Positions 7,162 through 18,885 of a stretch of 64,000 nucleotides of DNA are shown here, one piece after another. This DNA is from Kutzneria kofuensis (GTDB lineage Bacteria; Actinomycetota; Actinomycetes; Mycobacteriales; Pseudonocardiaceae): assembly GCF_014203355.1 (NCBI RefSeq), contig NZ_JACHIR010000003.1, forward strand, positions 434,001 through 498,000, in the 5' to 3' direction. Both the position numbers and the translations under genes were made by a program. Within the stretch, counting starts at the first letter, position 1; every line of letters begins with the position of its first letter. The notes below the pieces were generated by a model that was given only the letters and a program-made list of their open reading frames with translations, was not told the origin of the DNA and made no database searches.

Positions 7162-8571
7162 GTGCCGGACAGTGGTGAGTTGATCGACGGGCGATACCGC
7201 CTGGTGTCGTGCATCGGCCGTGGCTCCATGGGGGCGGTGTGGCGGGCGCGCGACGAGCGGCTGGACCGGGTGGTCGCGCTGAAGCTGGTGATGGTGCGCG
7301 GGGTGTCCCCGGACGACGTGAGCGAGCAGGAGGCGGTGGCGCGGGCGCGGCGGGAGGGCCGGATCACCGCCCGGCTGCAGCATCCGAACGCGATCTCCGT
7401 GCACGACGTGGTGGAGCACGACGGGCGGCCGTGCCTGGTGATGGAGTACCTGCCGTCGAAGAGCCTGTCCGAGGTGGTGGAGACCAAGGGTGTGCTGTCG
7501 CCGACGGAGTTGGCGACGATCGGTTTCCAGATCGCGTCCGCGCTGGCCGCCGCGCACGAGCTGGGGATCGTGCACCGGGACGTGAAGCCGGACAACGTGC
7601 TGCTGGCCGAGGACGGCACGGCCAAGATCACTGATTTCGGGATCGCGCGGGCGCCCGACGACGGGGCGGTGACCGCGGTGGGGATTCTCGCGGGCACGCC
7701 GGCCTACCTCGCACCGGAGGTGGCGACCGGGTCGGAGAGCAGCCCGCGTTCGGACGTGTTCTCGCTGGGTTCGACGCTGTACGCGGCTTTCGAGGGCAAG
7801 CCGCCGTACGGGATGGACCAGAACACGATCGCGCTGCTCCACCAGGTCGCCTACGGGGAGATCACGCCGCCGAGGCGCGGCGGCGCCGTGGCGGACCTGC
7901 TGGTGGAGATGTTGCGGCGCGATCCGGAGACGCGTCCGACGATGGCGGAGGTGGCGGACCGGTTCGAGAAGGTGTTGGCCGGTTCGTCCCCTCTGCCCGC
8001 TGTGTTGCCGCAGGCGGCGGCCGCCCCGCCGCCGGGGACGCGGCGGATGCCGTCGTTGCCGGAGCCGCGTCGGGGTTCGCCGGTGGGGCGGTGGCTGGCG
8101 TTGGCCGTGCCCGTGACGGCGGCCGTGGTCGCCGTCGGCCTGGTGGTGGCGCAGCAGTTCGGGGTGCGTCCCGTGGCCTCCCCCGCGCCGTCGACCGTCC
8201 CGTCGGCGATCGCTCCGCCGGTCACGACGACAACCGCCGCGGACCCGGTGTCGTCGTCGGCGGGCTGCTCGGCTCGCTACGACGTGATGAACAGCTGGTC
8301 GACCGGCTACCAGGCGGCGGTGACGATCACCAACCTGACCGGCGAGCAGCTGACGGGCTGGCAGGTGAGCTGGCGGCTGCCCGGCGGCCAGCGGGTGACG
8401 AGCCTGTGGAACGGCACGTTCTCGCAGCAGGGGTCGGTGCTGGTGGTCCGCAACGCGTCGTGGAACGCCGTGCTCGACGCCAACACCTCCACCAGCTTCG
8501 GCCTGGTCGCGGGCACTCCCGGCACCTCGCCACCCCAGCCCAAGCTCACCTGCACCACCCTGCCCCAGTGA
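7162..8571 (+). CDS. Membrane Ser/Thr protein kinase with extracellular CBM2 cellulose-binding domain
   Basis: 469 residues from GTG 7162. Residues 12-275 form a PknB-type kinase with all key motifs: GRGSMG glycine loop (19-24), VALK lysine, HRDVKPDN catalytic loop, DFG, and PAYLAPE. After a Pro-rich juxtamembrane stretch, one membrane helix (about 310-332) leads to a Ser/Thr/Pro linker and a C-terminal domain from about 368 (CSARYDVMNSW, GWQVSWRLPGGQRVTSLWNG, NASWNAVL) that reads as a CBM2 carbohydrate-binding module with paired Cys near its ends. In the usual topology the CBM lies outside the cell, so it could act as a sensor for cellulose or other polysaccharide. Targets are unknown; no operon partner is present. 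Confidence 0.92.
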   Translation: MPDSGELIDGRYRLVSCIGRGSMGAVWRARDERLDRVVALKLVMVRGVSPDDVSEQEAVARARREGRITARLQHPNAISVHDVVEHDGRPCLVMEYLPSKSLSEVVETKGVLSPTELATIGFQIASALAAAHELGIVHRDVKPDNVLLAEDGTAKITDFGIARAPDDGAVTAVGILAGTPAYLAPEVATGSESSPRSDVFSLGSTLYAAFEGKPPYGMDQNTIALLHQVAYGEITPPRRGGAVADLLVEMLRRDPETRPTMAEVADRFEKVLAGSSPLPAVLPQAAAAPPPGTRRMPSLPEPRRGSPVGRWLALAVPVTAAVVAVGLVVAQQFGVRPVASPAPSTVPSAIAPPVTTTTAADPVSSSAGCSARYDVMNSWSTGYQAAVTITNLTGEQLTGWQVSWRLPGGQRVTSLWNGTFSQQGSVLVVRNASWNAVLDANTSTSFGLVAGTPGTSPPQPKLTCTTLPQ

Positions 8572-8588
8572 CGCTGGGTAGTTGTTCG

Positions 8589-8631
8589 GAAAGGACCATT
8601 CCACACGTTGAACGTTAGGAATGGTCCTTTC
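8589..8631. terminator. Long perfect hairpin downstream of the kinase
   Basis: GAAAGGACCATTCC and GGAATGGTCCTTTC are exact 14-bp complements; the 15-base loop itself holds an ACGTT/AACGT mini-stem. It lies between the convergent kinase and helicase genes and probably terminates both. The unusual length and nested symmetry also fit a dispersed palindromic repeat. Confidence 0.75.
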
Positions 8632-8647
8632 ACAGCACCTGAAGCGC

Positions 8648-11698
<3,051 letters not shown>

Positions 11699-11702
11699 GC
11701 CA

Positions 11703-13244
11703 CTAGGGCCGGGTTCCCCAACTGGGTGACCCCACCACCGCGGGCAGTAGCCGGTAGGCGTCGTGCACCCACTCGCACAGCAGGGCCCGGCTCTGCCTCG
11801 GGTCGATGATGTCCTGCACGCCGAAGTGCTCGGCGGTGCGGAACGGTGACGTCAGCGCGGCCAGCCGGGTCTGGATGGCTTCCAGGTCGGCCTCGGGGTC
11901 TTGTGACTGCGCCAGCTCGGCGCGGTAGGCCGCCTCGATGCCGCCCTTGGCCGGCAGCGAGCCCCAGTCGCCGGACGGCCAGGCCCAGCTGCGGCCGCCG
12001 CGGTGGCGGTTGACGATGCCGGCGCCGCCGACCCCGTACACGCGGCGCAGGATCAGCTCGGCCTGCGGCACGCGCGCCTGGTAGACGGCGCTGATGGCGC
12101 GGGCGCCGACCCGCAGCGTGCCGGCGCGTTCGGCGGCGGTGCCGATGGTCATGCCGCCCTGGTCGGTGAGGCTGACGATGGGCAGGTGGAACGTCTCGCA
12201 CAGGTCGACCAGGCGGGTCAGGGCGAGCGCGCCGGCGGCGGACAGCGTGTTGCCGCGGTAGGGGTCCGTGGCGACGACGCCGACGGGGTGGCCGTCCAGG
12301 CGGGCCAGTGCCGTGACGGTGGCGCCGCCGTAGTCGGCGTAGCGGAACACGGAGCCCGTGTCGAAGACGGCGTCGAGGATGGGCGCGATGCGGTACGGGC
12401 GACGCGGGTTGCGCGGGATCGCCGACAGCAGGGTCTGCTCGGCCCGTGAGGTCGGATCGTCGCAGGTCGTGACGGGCGGCAGCTCGTGCACGCTGGACGG
12501 CAGGTAGGACAGGAACCGCCGGATCACGGCGAACGCCTCGGCCTCGGTGGCCACGAAGCGGTCCACGTTGCCGTTGCGGCGGTGCACCTCCGCGCCGCCG
12601 AGCTGTTCCTTGTCGACGTCCTCGCCGATGCCGCCGCGCACCACCGGCGGGCCGGCGACGAACAGTTGCGCGAGGCCCGCCACGAACACGCACAGGTGGG
12701 ACATCACCGCCCGTGCCGCGCCGATGCCGACCACGGGCCCCAGGCAGGCCGACACCACCGGCACCGTGGACAGGTTGTCGACGACGTGGTCCCAGCCCGG
12801 GTTGACCGGCACGTAGCTGTAGCCGGCCCGCTCGATCATCTTCACGCTGCCGCCGCCGCTGGCCCCGTCGAGCAGGCGGATCAGCGGCAGCCGGAACTGG
12901 CCGGCCAGCTGCTCGGAATACACCTGCTTGGCGTGGATGGCCGCGTCGCCGGAGCCGCCGCGCCCGGTGAAGTCGTCCGCGCCGAGCACCACCTTGCGGC
13001 CGTCGACGCGTGCCGTGCCGGCGACGAAGTTCGCGGGCGTGACGGTTCCGTCGGCGTTGGCGAATCCGGCCAGCGCCCCGATCTCGGCGAAACTGCCCTC
13101 GTCGGCCAGCGCCGCGATCCGTTCCCGCACGGTCATCCGGCCGCTGGCGTGCTGGCGGGCGATCTTGTCCGGTCCGCCGAGGCCGGCCGCGTGCTCGCGG
13201 CGGCGCTGGATCTGGGTTACCTCGTCGGACCAGTCCTCGATCAC
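11703..13244 (-). CDS. Acyl-CoA carboxylase, carboxyltransferase (beta) subunit
   Basis: 513 residues from GTG 13244. Matches the carboxyltransferase family of propionyl-/methylcrotonyl-CoA carboxylases: HASGRMTVRERIAALAD, FTGRGGSGDAAIHAKQ, LIRLLDGASGGGSV, GPVVGIGAARAVMSH, GPPVVRGGIGEDV, and the C-terminal half with DQGGMTIGTAAERAG and YGVGGAGIVNRH. It transfers carboxyl from biotin to an acyl-CoA. No biotin-carboxylase alpha subunit lies nearby, so the partner must be encoded elsewhere. The acyl substrate is not predictable here. It is divergent from the sucrase-ferredoxin gene. Confidence 0.9.
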   Translation of the reverse strand: MIEDWSDEVTQIQRRREHAAGLGGPDKIARQHASGRMTVRERIAALADEGSFAEIGALAGFANADGTVTPANFVAGTARVDGRKVVLGADDFTGRGGSGDAAIHAKQVYSEQLAGQFRLPLIRLLDGASGGGSVKMIERAGYSYVPVNPGWDHVVDNLSTVPVVSACLGPVVGIGAARAVMSHLCVFVAGLAQLFVAGPPVVRGGIGEDVDKEQLGGAEVHRRNGNVDRFVATEAEAFAVIRRFLSYLPSSVHELPPVTTCDDPTSRAEQTLLSAIPRNPRRPYRIAPILDAVFDTGSVFRYADYGGATVTALARLDGHPVGVVATDPYRGNTLSAAGALALTRLVDLCETFHLPIVSLTDQGGMTIGTAAERAGTLRVGARAISAVYQARVPQAELILRRVYGVGGAGIVNRHRGGRSWAWPSGDWGSLPAKGGIEAAYRAELAQSQDPEADLEAIQTRLAALTSPFRTAEHFGVQDIIDPRQSRALLCEWVHDAYRLLPAVVGSPSWGTRP

Positions 13245-13299
13245 GACCGCCAGCCTAAAGCGACGGCACCGGAGATCACCCGGTTGTAGCCTTGCGTAG

Positions 13300-14184
13300 G
13301 TGCATGACACATCCGGCAGCTGCTCGGCACTGTCCGCGGTGCTGGGTGAGCCGCCCGCCGGAACCGCATCCGTGGCCACCGCCTGGCTGTGCATCGAGCA
13401 GCCGGGTCCGTGGGGCCACGACGCCTTACGTGACAGCCACTTCGACGGCGCTCTGGCCGCTGAGCTGACTGAGCACGCGGCGGGCAGCGGAGTGCGCATC
13501 GTGCTGATCCGTCGGCCCGGCACGCATGCCGACCACCACCACGCCCAGCCCCGCCAGGTCTACCTCGCCTCCACGCGGCCCGGGGCGTGCTGGCTGGAGT
13601 CGACAGTGCTGACCGACCCGAAGCAGCTGCTGGACCTGGACTTCCGCGCCGCCGGCGCCGGGCAGCACGTCGGTCTGGGCAGCCAGGTCGAGGAGTCGGT
13701 GCTGCTGGTGTGCACCAACGGCCGCCGGGACGTGTGCTGCGCGGTGCAGGGCCGCCCGCTCGCCGGTGCGCTGGCCGCGGCGAATCCAGGCCGGGTCTGG
13801 GAGACCACCCACACCGGCGGCCACCGTTTCGCGCCGACCGCCGTCCTGCTGCCGACCGGATATCTCCACGGCCGGGTAACACCGGCCGACGGGCAGCGGC
13901 TGCTCGATTCCGGCGACGTCGTGCTGGCCGGCAACCGGGGACGTTCCTGCTGGTCACGGCCGGCGCAGGTGGCCGAGCTGGCAGTGCGGGAACTGCTGGG
14001 AGAAGTGGACGCCGAGTCGTTGTCGGTATCCGCCGACGGCACCGTCGTCTCTCATTCGGATGGCCGGGAATGGGCCGTCACCGTGACGGAACACCCGCTG
14101 CCGCCGGCCCGTCCGACCAGTTGTGGCAAGGCGCCTTCCGTGCCGAGCGCCTTTGTCGCGGACACCGTCATTCGCACGCGCTGA
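13300..14184 (+). CDS. Sucrase ferredoxin-like (thioredoxin-like [2Fe-2S]) protein
   Basis: 294 residues from GTG 13300. Carries the sucrase/ferredoxin-like family signatures: WLCIEQPGPWGHDAL near the N-terminus, LLVCTNGRRDVCCAVQGRPL (cysteines that could bind an Fe-S cluster) and TTHTGGHRFAPTAVLLPTG. Family function is uncertain. Its stop TGA directly abuts the stop of the convergent small gene, giving the palindrome TGATCA. Confidence 0.85.
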   Translation: MHDTSGSCSALSAVLGEPPAGTASVATAWLCIEQPGPWGHDALRDSHFDGALAAELTEHAAGSGVRIVLIRRPGTHADHHHAQPRQVYLASTRPGACWLESTVLTDPKQLLDLDFRAAGAGQHVGLGSQVEESVLLVCTNGRRDVCCAVQGRPLAGALAAANPGRVWETTHTGGHRFAPTAVLLPTGYLHGRVTPADGQRLLDSGDVVLAGNRGRSCWSRPAQVAELAVRELLGEVDAESLSVSADGTVVSHSDGREWAVTVTEHPLPPARPTSCGKAPSVPSAFVADTVIRTR

Positions 14185-14457
14185 TCAGCCGGCGCGCAAC
14201 CATTCCGTCCCGCCGTCTTCACCGGAAATCCACCCGGCCGCGGTCGCCGCCTCCACGGCCAGTCGGCGGGCCTGTTCGATCGGCAGTCCGTTCGCCGCCA
14301 CGATTTCATGCATAATCTGACGGGCAATGCCCATCAGGGCCGCCGCGGCCAGCAGTCGCTCCGCGGTCTCGGCATCGCCCAGTAGCTGGGCGGCCGGGGT
14401 GGAAACCACGTCGCCGCCCAGTACGTAGACCACGTCCACCAGCACGGACGTGCTCAC
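14185..14457 (-). CDS. Small hypothetical protein
   Basis: About 90 residues from GTG 14457, mostly helical (DAETAERLLAAAALMGIA, then PIEQARRLAVEAATAAGWI). An ATG at 14541 would give 118 residues, but that start overlaps the stop of the upstream TetR gene and has a poorly spaced ribosome site. I recognise no family. Its position right after a TetR gene on the same strand suggests a shared transcript. Confidence 0.5.
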   Translation of the reverse strand: MSTSVLVDVVYVLGGDVVSTPAAQLLGDAETAERLLAAAALMGIARQIMHEIVAANGLPIEQARRLAVEAATAAGWISGEDGGTEWLRAG

Positions 14458-14531
14458 CTGCCGGTCATGCACGAACGCCAGGATGACACAGGAATGCGTG
14501 AAAACAATTCGTCCAGCCGGGTGAAATGCGT

Positions 14532-15167
14532 TTAGGAGCATTCCTGTCCGGCGATCTCGGTATCGCCGCCCGCGGGCCGGGAGACGGTCGCCGCGAACGC
14601 CCCGAGACCGAGCGAATAGGGGTCGTCCAACCCGATCCTGCGCAGCGCGTCCGGCGGCAGAGCCAGAAGCGACAACGAGATTCCCAGCAGATAGGCGTCG
14701 AGCACGCCGACATCGCGGGTCGAGCTGTCCAGTCCCGCCACCCGGTGCAGCGCCACCGCCGACTCCGCATTGGCGATCGCCATTTCCCCCAGCGCCTGCC
14801 GCACGCCCGGGCGGCGGACCGCCTCCAGGTACAGCTCCGCCATCGCCAGCAGCTGCGTCGGATCGCCGTTGACGGCGCGGTGCAGCAGCGCCGGGTACAG
14901 CTCCCCGAGCTGGCTGGGCGACACGTGTTCGGGCGTCGTGCTGTGCAGCCGCTCCACGGCCGCGCGATGCTCCTCCGCCATTCGCCGTGCCGCCGCCTCC
15001 AGCAGCGACTCCCTCGTCGGGAAGTAGTTCTTGGTCGTGCCCTGCGGCACGCCTGCCTCCCGGTCCACCGCGCGATGGGTCAGGCCACGGCCGCCCTCGC
15101 GCGCGAGGATCGCGATGGCGGCATCCCCCAGCAGCGCTCGCCGGGACCCCGGACGTCGATCACCCAC
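14532..15167 (-). CDS. TetR-family transcriptional regulator
   Basis: 211 residues from GTG 15167. The N-terminal HTH is clear: AAIAILAREGGRGLTHRAVDREAGVPQGTTKNYFPTRESLLEAA in outline (LTHRAVDREAGV then TKNYFPTRESL). The C-terminal all-helical ligand domain follows (ELYLEAVRRPGVRQAL). Repeated GTGGT/ACCAC half-sites directly upstream of the start suggest autoregulation. It is not divergent from any gene, so the target is probably itself, the small gene downstream, or distant genes. Confidence 0.88.
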   Translation of the reverse strand: MGDRRPGSRRALLGDAAIAILAREGGRGLTHRAVDREAGVPQGTTKNYFPTRESLLEAAARRMAEEHRAAVERLHSTTPEHVSPSQLGELYPALLHRAVNGDPTQLLAMAELYLEAVRRPGVRQALGEMAIANAESAVALHRVAGLDSSTRDVGVLDAYLLGISLSLLALPPDALRRIGLDDPYSLGLGAFAATVSRPAGGDTEIAGQECS

Positions 15168-15182
15168 ATGATCACCCTAGCT

Positions 15183-15201
15183 GTGGTACCACGCCTGTGG
15201 T
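15183..15201. promoter_or_regulatory. GTGGT/ACCAC operator-like cluster
   Basis: GTGGTACCAC (15183-15192) is a perfect palindrome, followed four bases later by another GTGGT. It lies 16-34 bp upstream of the TetR start, over the likely promoter. Confidence 0.5.
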
Positions 15202-15284
15202 GCCCGCGACGCGCCGCAGGCCAGCAGGTATGTCGATCACGGGTGAAGATCACACGAGACGGGCGGCAGACTCGCGGCGGAGGC

Positions 15285-16052
15285 TCAGCTCTCCTCCGCC
15301 AGCTCGGCGATCACGCCGTCGGCGGCGTGCCAGGTCTGGCCGGTGTCGTCGCCGGCCAGGCGGGCCAGCAGGTAGCCGGCGCTCTGGTCGGGGGTGAGCA
15401 GGTCGCCGCGATCCTGCACGTCGGCGAAGAACTCGTGGACCTTGGGATCCATCCGCCGGCCGCCACCGTCGCGGACCCAGGTCATCATCGACGTGTCGAC
15501 GGTGCCGGGGCGGTAGATGTTGACCGTGACGCCGGTGTCGGCCAGCTCCGCGGCGAGGTTGACGCTGTGGCCCTCGACGGCGGACTTGGTGGTGGTGTAC
15601 GCGTTGCCGCCGTTGAGGAAGGCGGGCACCTGCGCGGCGCCGCTGGAGAGGTTGACGATGCGGCCCCACCCCCGCTGCAGCATGCCAGGCAGCAAGTGGA
15701 TGGTCAGAGCGGCGACGGCGGTGACATTCACGGCGACGGCGTAGGCGAACTCGGCCGGATCCACCGTGGCGGTGGGGCCGGCCGGCCACGGCACGGCGGC
15801 GTTGTTGATAAGAATGTCGACAGGGCCGGCCTCAGCGGCGACCTCGGCCACCTGCGCCAGGTCGCCGAGATCGGCGGGGATGACCCGCGCGTTGGTGCCG
15901 ACCAGGGCGGCAGTGTCCTCGAGCTGGTCCCGGGACCGGGCGACCAGCACCAGGTCGGCGCCCTCGGCGGCCAACCCGACCGCCAGCGCCCGGCCGATCC
16001 CCCGCCCCGCGCCGGTCACGAGCGCGGTCCTTCCAACAAATGTCTGACCCAT
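15285..16052 (-). CDS. Short-chain dehydrogenase/reductase (SDR)
   Basis: 255 residues. Classical SDR motifs: TGAGRGIG nucleotide loop (14-21), DLGD, NNAA, the Ser of IVNLSSGAAQ and the YTTTK catalytic Tyr-Lys (near 151), with PGTVDTSM after. It reduces or oxidises an unidentified hydroxyl/carbonyl substrate using NAD(P)H. The 5' end faces the divergent DUF1707 gene. Confidence 0.9.
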   Translation of the reverse strand: MGQTFVGRTALVTGAGRGIGRALAVGLAAEGADLVLVARSRDQLEDTAALVGTNARVIPADLGDLAQVAEVAAEAGPVDILINNAAVPWPAGPTATVDPAEFAYAVAVNVTAVAALTIHLLPGMLQRGWGRIVNLSSGAAQVPAFLNGGNAYTTTKSAVEGHSVNLAAELADTGVTVNIYRPGTVDTSMMTWVRDGGGRRMDPKVHEFFADVQDRGDLLTPDQSAGYLLARLAGDDTGQTWHAADGVIAELAEES

Positions 16053-16144
16053 GCCCCGATCATGGACCTACGTCGCTCGACGTACGCGGACATGCCGCTT
16101 TCGAGCCGACGTCTGTGCCCTATGGGGCGCGGAGCATGGACGCC

Positions 16145-16504
16145 ATGACCACTCAGATGAGGGCGTCCGACCAGGACCGGGAACAGGTCGTCGACCGGCT
16201 CAACGCGGCCGTCGGCAAGGGCCTGCTCACCCTGCCCGAGGCCGAGGAGCGCATCGCCGCCGCCTACGCGGCCCGGTATCTCGACGACCTGACCCCGTTG
16301 ACCGCCGACCTGCCCGACCCGAAACCGACGCCACCGCCCCAGCGGGACCGCCGGCCGCGCTTCGACCCCCGTGTGCTGCCGGTCCTGGCGGTGCTGGCCG
16401 CGGTGATCGTGGTCACGCACGGCTTCGCGTTCCCGCTGATCCTGGTGGCTTTCCTGGCGATGAAGTTCGGCATGTGGCGGCACGGACGCCCTGCCCGGAT
16501 GTAG
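16145..16504 (+). CDS. DUF1707 membrane protein
   Basis: 119 residues from ATG 16145 with GGAG about 10 bases upstream; an ATG at 16136 is an alternative. The N-terminal DUF1707 domain is plain: MRASDQDREQVVDRLNAAV, GLLTLPEAEERIAAAYAARY, and DLTPLTADLP. A Pro-rich linker leads to one or two C-terminal membrane helices (LPVLAVLAAVIVVTHGFAFPLILVAFLAMKF in outline). DUF1707 is an actinobacterial domain of unknown function that is often membrane-anchored. Confidence 0.9.
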   Translation: MTTQMRASDQDREQVVDRLNAAVGKGLLTLPEAEERIAAAYAARYLDDLTPLTADLPDPKPTPPPQRDRRPRFDPRVLPVLAVLAAVIVVTHGFAFPLILVAFLAMKFGMWRHGRPARM

Positions 16505-16526
16505 GAAACGGCCCTACTGTCGACAC

Positions 16527-17939
16527 ATGGACCTCGCCGACGCGTGTTTCGCCGGCGCCGCCGCCCAGGCCGACCTGCTGCGCGCCGGCGAGTTGTCGTC
16601 ACGTGAGCTGGTGGACGCCACGCTGCGCCGCATCGACCGCCACGACCGCGAGCTCAACGCCTACCGCCTGGTGTTCGCCGAACAGGCCCTGGAACACGCG
16701 GCGGCGGCCGACGAGCGCCGGGCGCGCGGCGAGGATGCGCCGCTGCTGGGTGTGCCGATCGCCGTGAAGGAGGACTCGGCGATCGCCGGGCTGCCCACGA
16801 CGACCGGCACGTACGCGGTGGACCAGCTCGAACCGTCCGACTCGGAGGTGGTGCGCCGGCTGCGCGCGGCGGGTGCGGTCATCGTGGGCCGCACGCGGAT
16901 GCCGGAGCTGGGGCTGTGGCCGTACACCGAGTCGGCGTTCGCGGGCGCGACCCGCAACCCGTGGTCGCCCGCCCACACCTCGGGTGGCTCCAGCGGCGGC
17001 TCGGCCAGCGCCGTGTGCGCGGGGTTGGCGGGCGCGGCGATCGGCTCCGACGGGGCCGGCTCGATCCGCATCCCCGCCGCCTCCACCGGCGTCTACGGCC
17101 TCAAGCCGCAGCGTGGACGAGTGTCGCTGCATCCGTCCGGCGAACTGTGGACGGGCATGGTCGTGGCCGGGCCGCTGAGCCGGCACGTGCGGGACTGGGC
17201 GCTGGTCGCCGACCAGATCCGCGGCTCGCTGCCCAGCGACCCGGTGGCCGCGATCCCGCCGCGAACGAGCTTCGTCGAGGCGGCCGCGACGCCGCCGGGC
17301 AAGCTGCGTGTCGCGGTGTCGCTCAAGCCGTGGGTCGCCGGCGTGACCGTCGACCAGCGCGTGCGGTCGGCCGTGCTGGGGATGGCTGAGCTGCTGCGGG
17401 AACTGGGGCACGAGGTCATCGAGCGGGACCCGACGCTGCTGGACCCGACCACGCAGCTCGCGCTAGCCCCGCGCTACCTGTCCAGCGCCGCCGAGGCCGT
17501 CGCCGCGCTGGACCGTCCCAGCGCCGTGGAGCGCCGCACCCGGCAGGTCGCCGCGATGGGACGGGCCGTGCCGCGCTGGCTGGTCGTGCGCTCCCGGCGG
17601 TTCGGGGAACGGTTCTCCCAGGTCGCCAACCAGATCTTCACGCACGCCGACGTGCTGCTGACGCCCACGCTCACACGGCCACCGATCCGCGTCGGCGAGT
17701 GGCAGGGCCGGTCCACGCTGACCACGCTGCTGGCCGCCAACCGGTACACGGCGTTCCTGCCGCAGTGGAACATCGCCGGCAACCCCGCCGCGTCCGTGCC
17801 CGCCGGGTTCACCCCCGACGGCCTGCCGCTCGCCGTGCAGCTCGTCGGCCGTCCGCACGACGAGTGCACGCTGCTGTCCCTTTCGTCCCAGATCGAGCAA
17901 GCACGTCCCTGGGCCGACCAGCGGCCGCCGGGGTTCTAG
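16527..17939 (+). CDS. Amidase (amidase-signature family)
   Basis: 470 residues. The Ser-cisSer-Lys triad is visible: Lys in GVPIAVKEDSAI (near 79), the Gly/Ser-rich SGGSSGGSASAV (near 153) and Ser in GSDGAGSIRIPAA (near 177). It hydrolyses an amide; substrates in the family range from aryl-acyl amides to GatA-type, and no GatB/C genes are present, so it is a free-standing amidase. It shares the bases CTAG with the stop of the convergent LysR gene. Confidence 0.92.
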   Translation: MDLADACFAGAAAQADLLRAGELSSRELVDATLRRIDRHDRELNAYRLVFAEQALEHAAAADERRARGEDAPLLGVPIAVKEDSAIAGLPTTTGTYAVDQLEPSDSEVVRRLRAAGAVIVGRTRMPELGLWPYTESAFAGATRNPWSPAHTSGGSSGGSASAVCAGLAGAAIGSDGAGSIRIPAASTGVYGLKPQRGRVSLHPSGELWTGMVVAGPLSRHVRDWALVADQIRGSLPSDPVAAIPPRTSFVEAAATPPGKLRVAVSLKPWVAGVTVDQRVRSAVLGMAELLRELGHEVIERDPTLLDPTTQLALAPRYLSSAAEAVAALDRPSAVERRTRQVAAMGRAVPRWLVVRSRRFGERFSQVANQIFTHADVLLTPTLTRPPIRVGEWQGRSTLTTLLAANRYTAFLPQWNIAGNPAASVPAGFTPDGLPLAVQLVGRPHDECTLLSLSSQIEQARPWADQRPPGF

Positions 17940-18814
17940 AGACCCTCGGGAACTGCCGACTCCATCGCCTCCGCGAAGGCCTGAACCGCCGGGTGGTCCT
18001 CGGCGCCGCTGCGGTGCGCGATGCGGGTGTGCCGGCCGACCGACAGCCGGGTCAGCGTCACGCCGTCCGGCCGATCGACCAGTCCCAGCTCCGGCACCAG
18101 CGCCACGCCCTGACCGGCGGCGACCAGCGCGAGCACCGTGGCGAAGTCGTCGACCTGGTGCCGGGTGCGCGGGGTGAAGCCGGCGGCCTGACAGGCGTGC
18201 ACGGTCATCCGGTGGCACAGCGTCCCGGTCACGGCCAGGATCCACGGCTCGTCACGGCAATCGGCGACCGTCGCGAGCGCGGGGTCGGCGGTGGCCAGGT
18301 ACATCGCCTCCCGGCACAGCGGTATCACGGCGATACCAGGCTCGGCGGGAACGGGCGCGAAGTCGTACTCGTGCACCAGCGCCACGTCGAGATCACCGGC
18401 GCGCAGGGCGTCGGCCACCCGCGCGGGATCCAGCTCCACGACCATCGGCTCCAGCCCCGGATGCCGCCGAGCCAGCTCGGCCAGCGCCGCCGGCACCATC
18501 ACGCGACCCGCGCTGGGGAACGCGCCGATCCGCAGCGACCCCGACAGGCCGGAGCGTGCGCCCGCCAACTCGGCGGTGGCGCGTTCCAACTGCGCCAGCA
18601 CGGCCTCGGCGTGCCGGACGAGGTTGCGGCCGGCCGGTGTGAGCACGACCCGGCGGCCGCTACGCGTCAGCAGCGGCACACCTGCCTCCCGCTCCAGGGC
18701 ACTGAGCTGCTGCGACACCGCCGACGGCGTGAACGCGACCGCCTCGGCGACCGCGGCGATGGTGCCGCGATGGGCCAGTTCCCGCAGCAGTCGCAGCCGA
18801 CGCACATCAAGCAT
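17936..18814 (-). CDS. LysR-family transcriptional regulator
   Basis: 292 residues. N-terminal winged HTH (LRLLRELAHRGTIAAVAEA, then TPSAVSQQLSALEREAGVPLL, GRRVVLTPAG) and a periplasmic-binding-like effector domain (GSLRIGAF, DLDVALVHEYDF, GQGVALVPELG). It is transcribed divergently from the DapA-family gene, its most likely target, with a CGTAT-N10-ATACG repeat between them. Confidence 0.9.
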   Translation of the reverse strand: MLDVRRLRLLRELAHRGTIAAVAEAVAFTPSAVSQQLSALEREAGVPLLTRSGRRVVLTPAGRNLVRHAEAVLAQLERATAELAGARSGLSGSLRIGAFPSAGRVMVPAALAELARRHPGLEPMVVELDPARVADALRAGDLDVALVHEYDFAPVPAEPGIAVIPLCREAMYLATADPALATVADCRDEPWILAVTGTLCHRMTVHACQAAGFTPRTRHQVDDFATVLALVAAGQGVALVPELGLVDRPDGVTLTRLSVGRHTRIAHRSGAEDHPAVQAFAEAMESAVPEGL

Positions 18815-18826
18815 CAGCTCAGCTTA

Positions 18827-18846
18827 CGTATAGCCGTACAAATACG
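18827..18846. promoter_or_regulatory. CGTAT-N10-ATACG inverted repeat (LysR-type site)
   Basis: Perfect 5-bp arms centred about 20 bp upstream of the LysR start and 50 bp upstream of the DapA-family start. Spacing and position fit a LysR recognition site serving both divergent genes. Confidence 0.5.
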
Positions 18847-18885
18847 AACTGGACCTGCATGATCGCCGCCCGCAGGCTGAACAGC

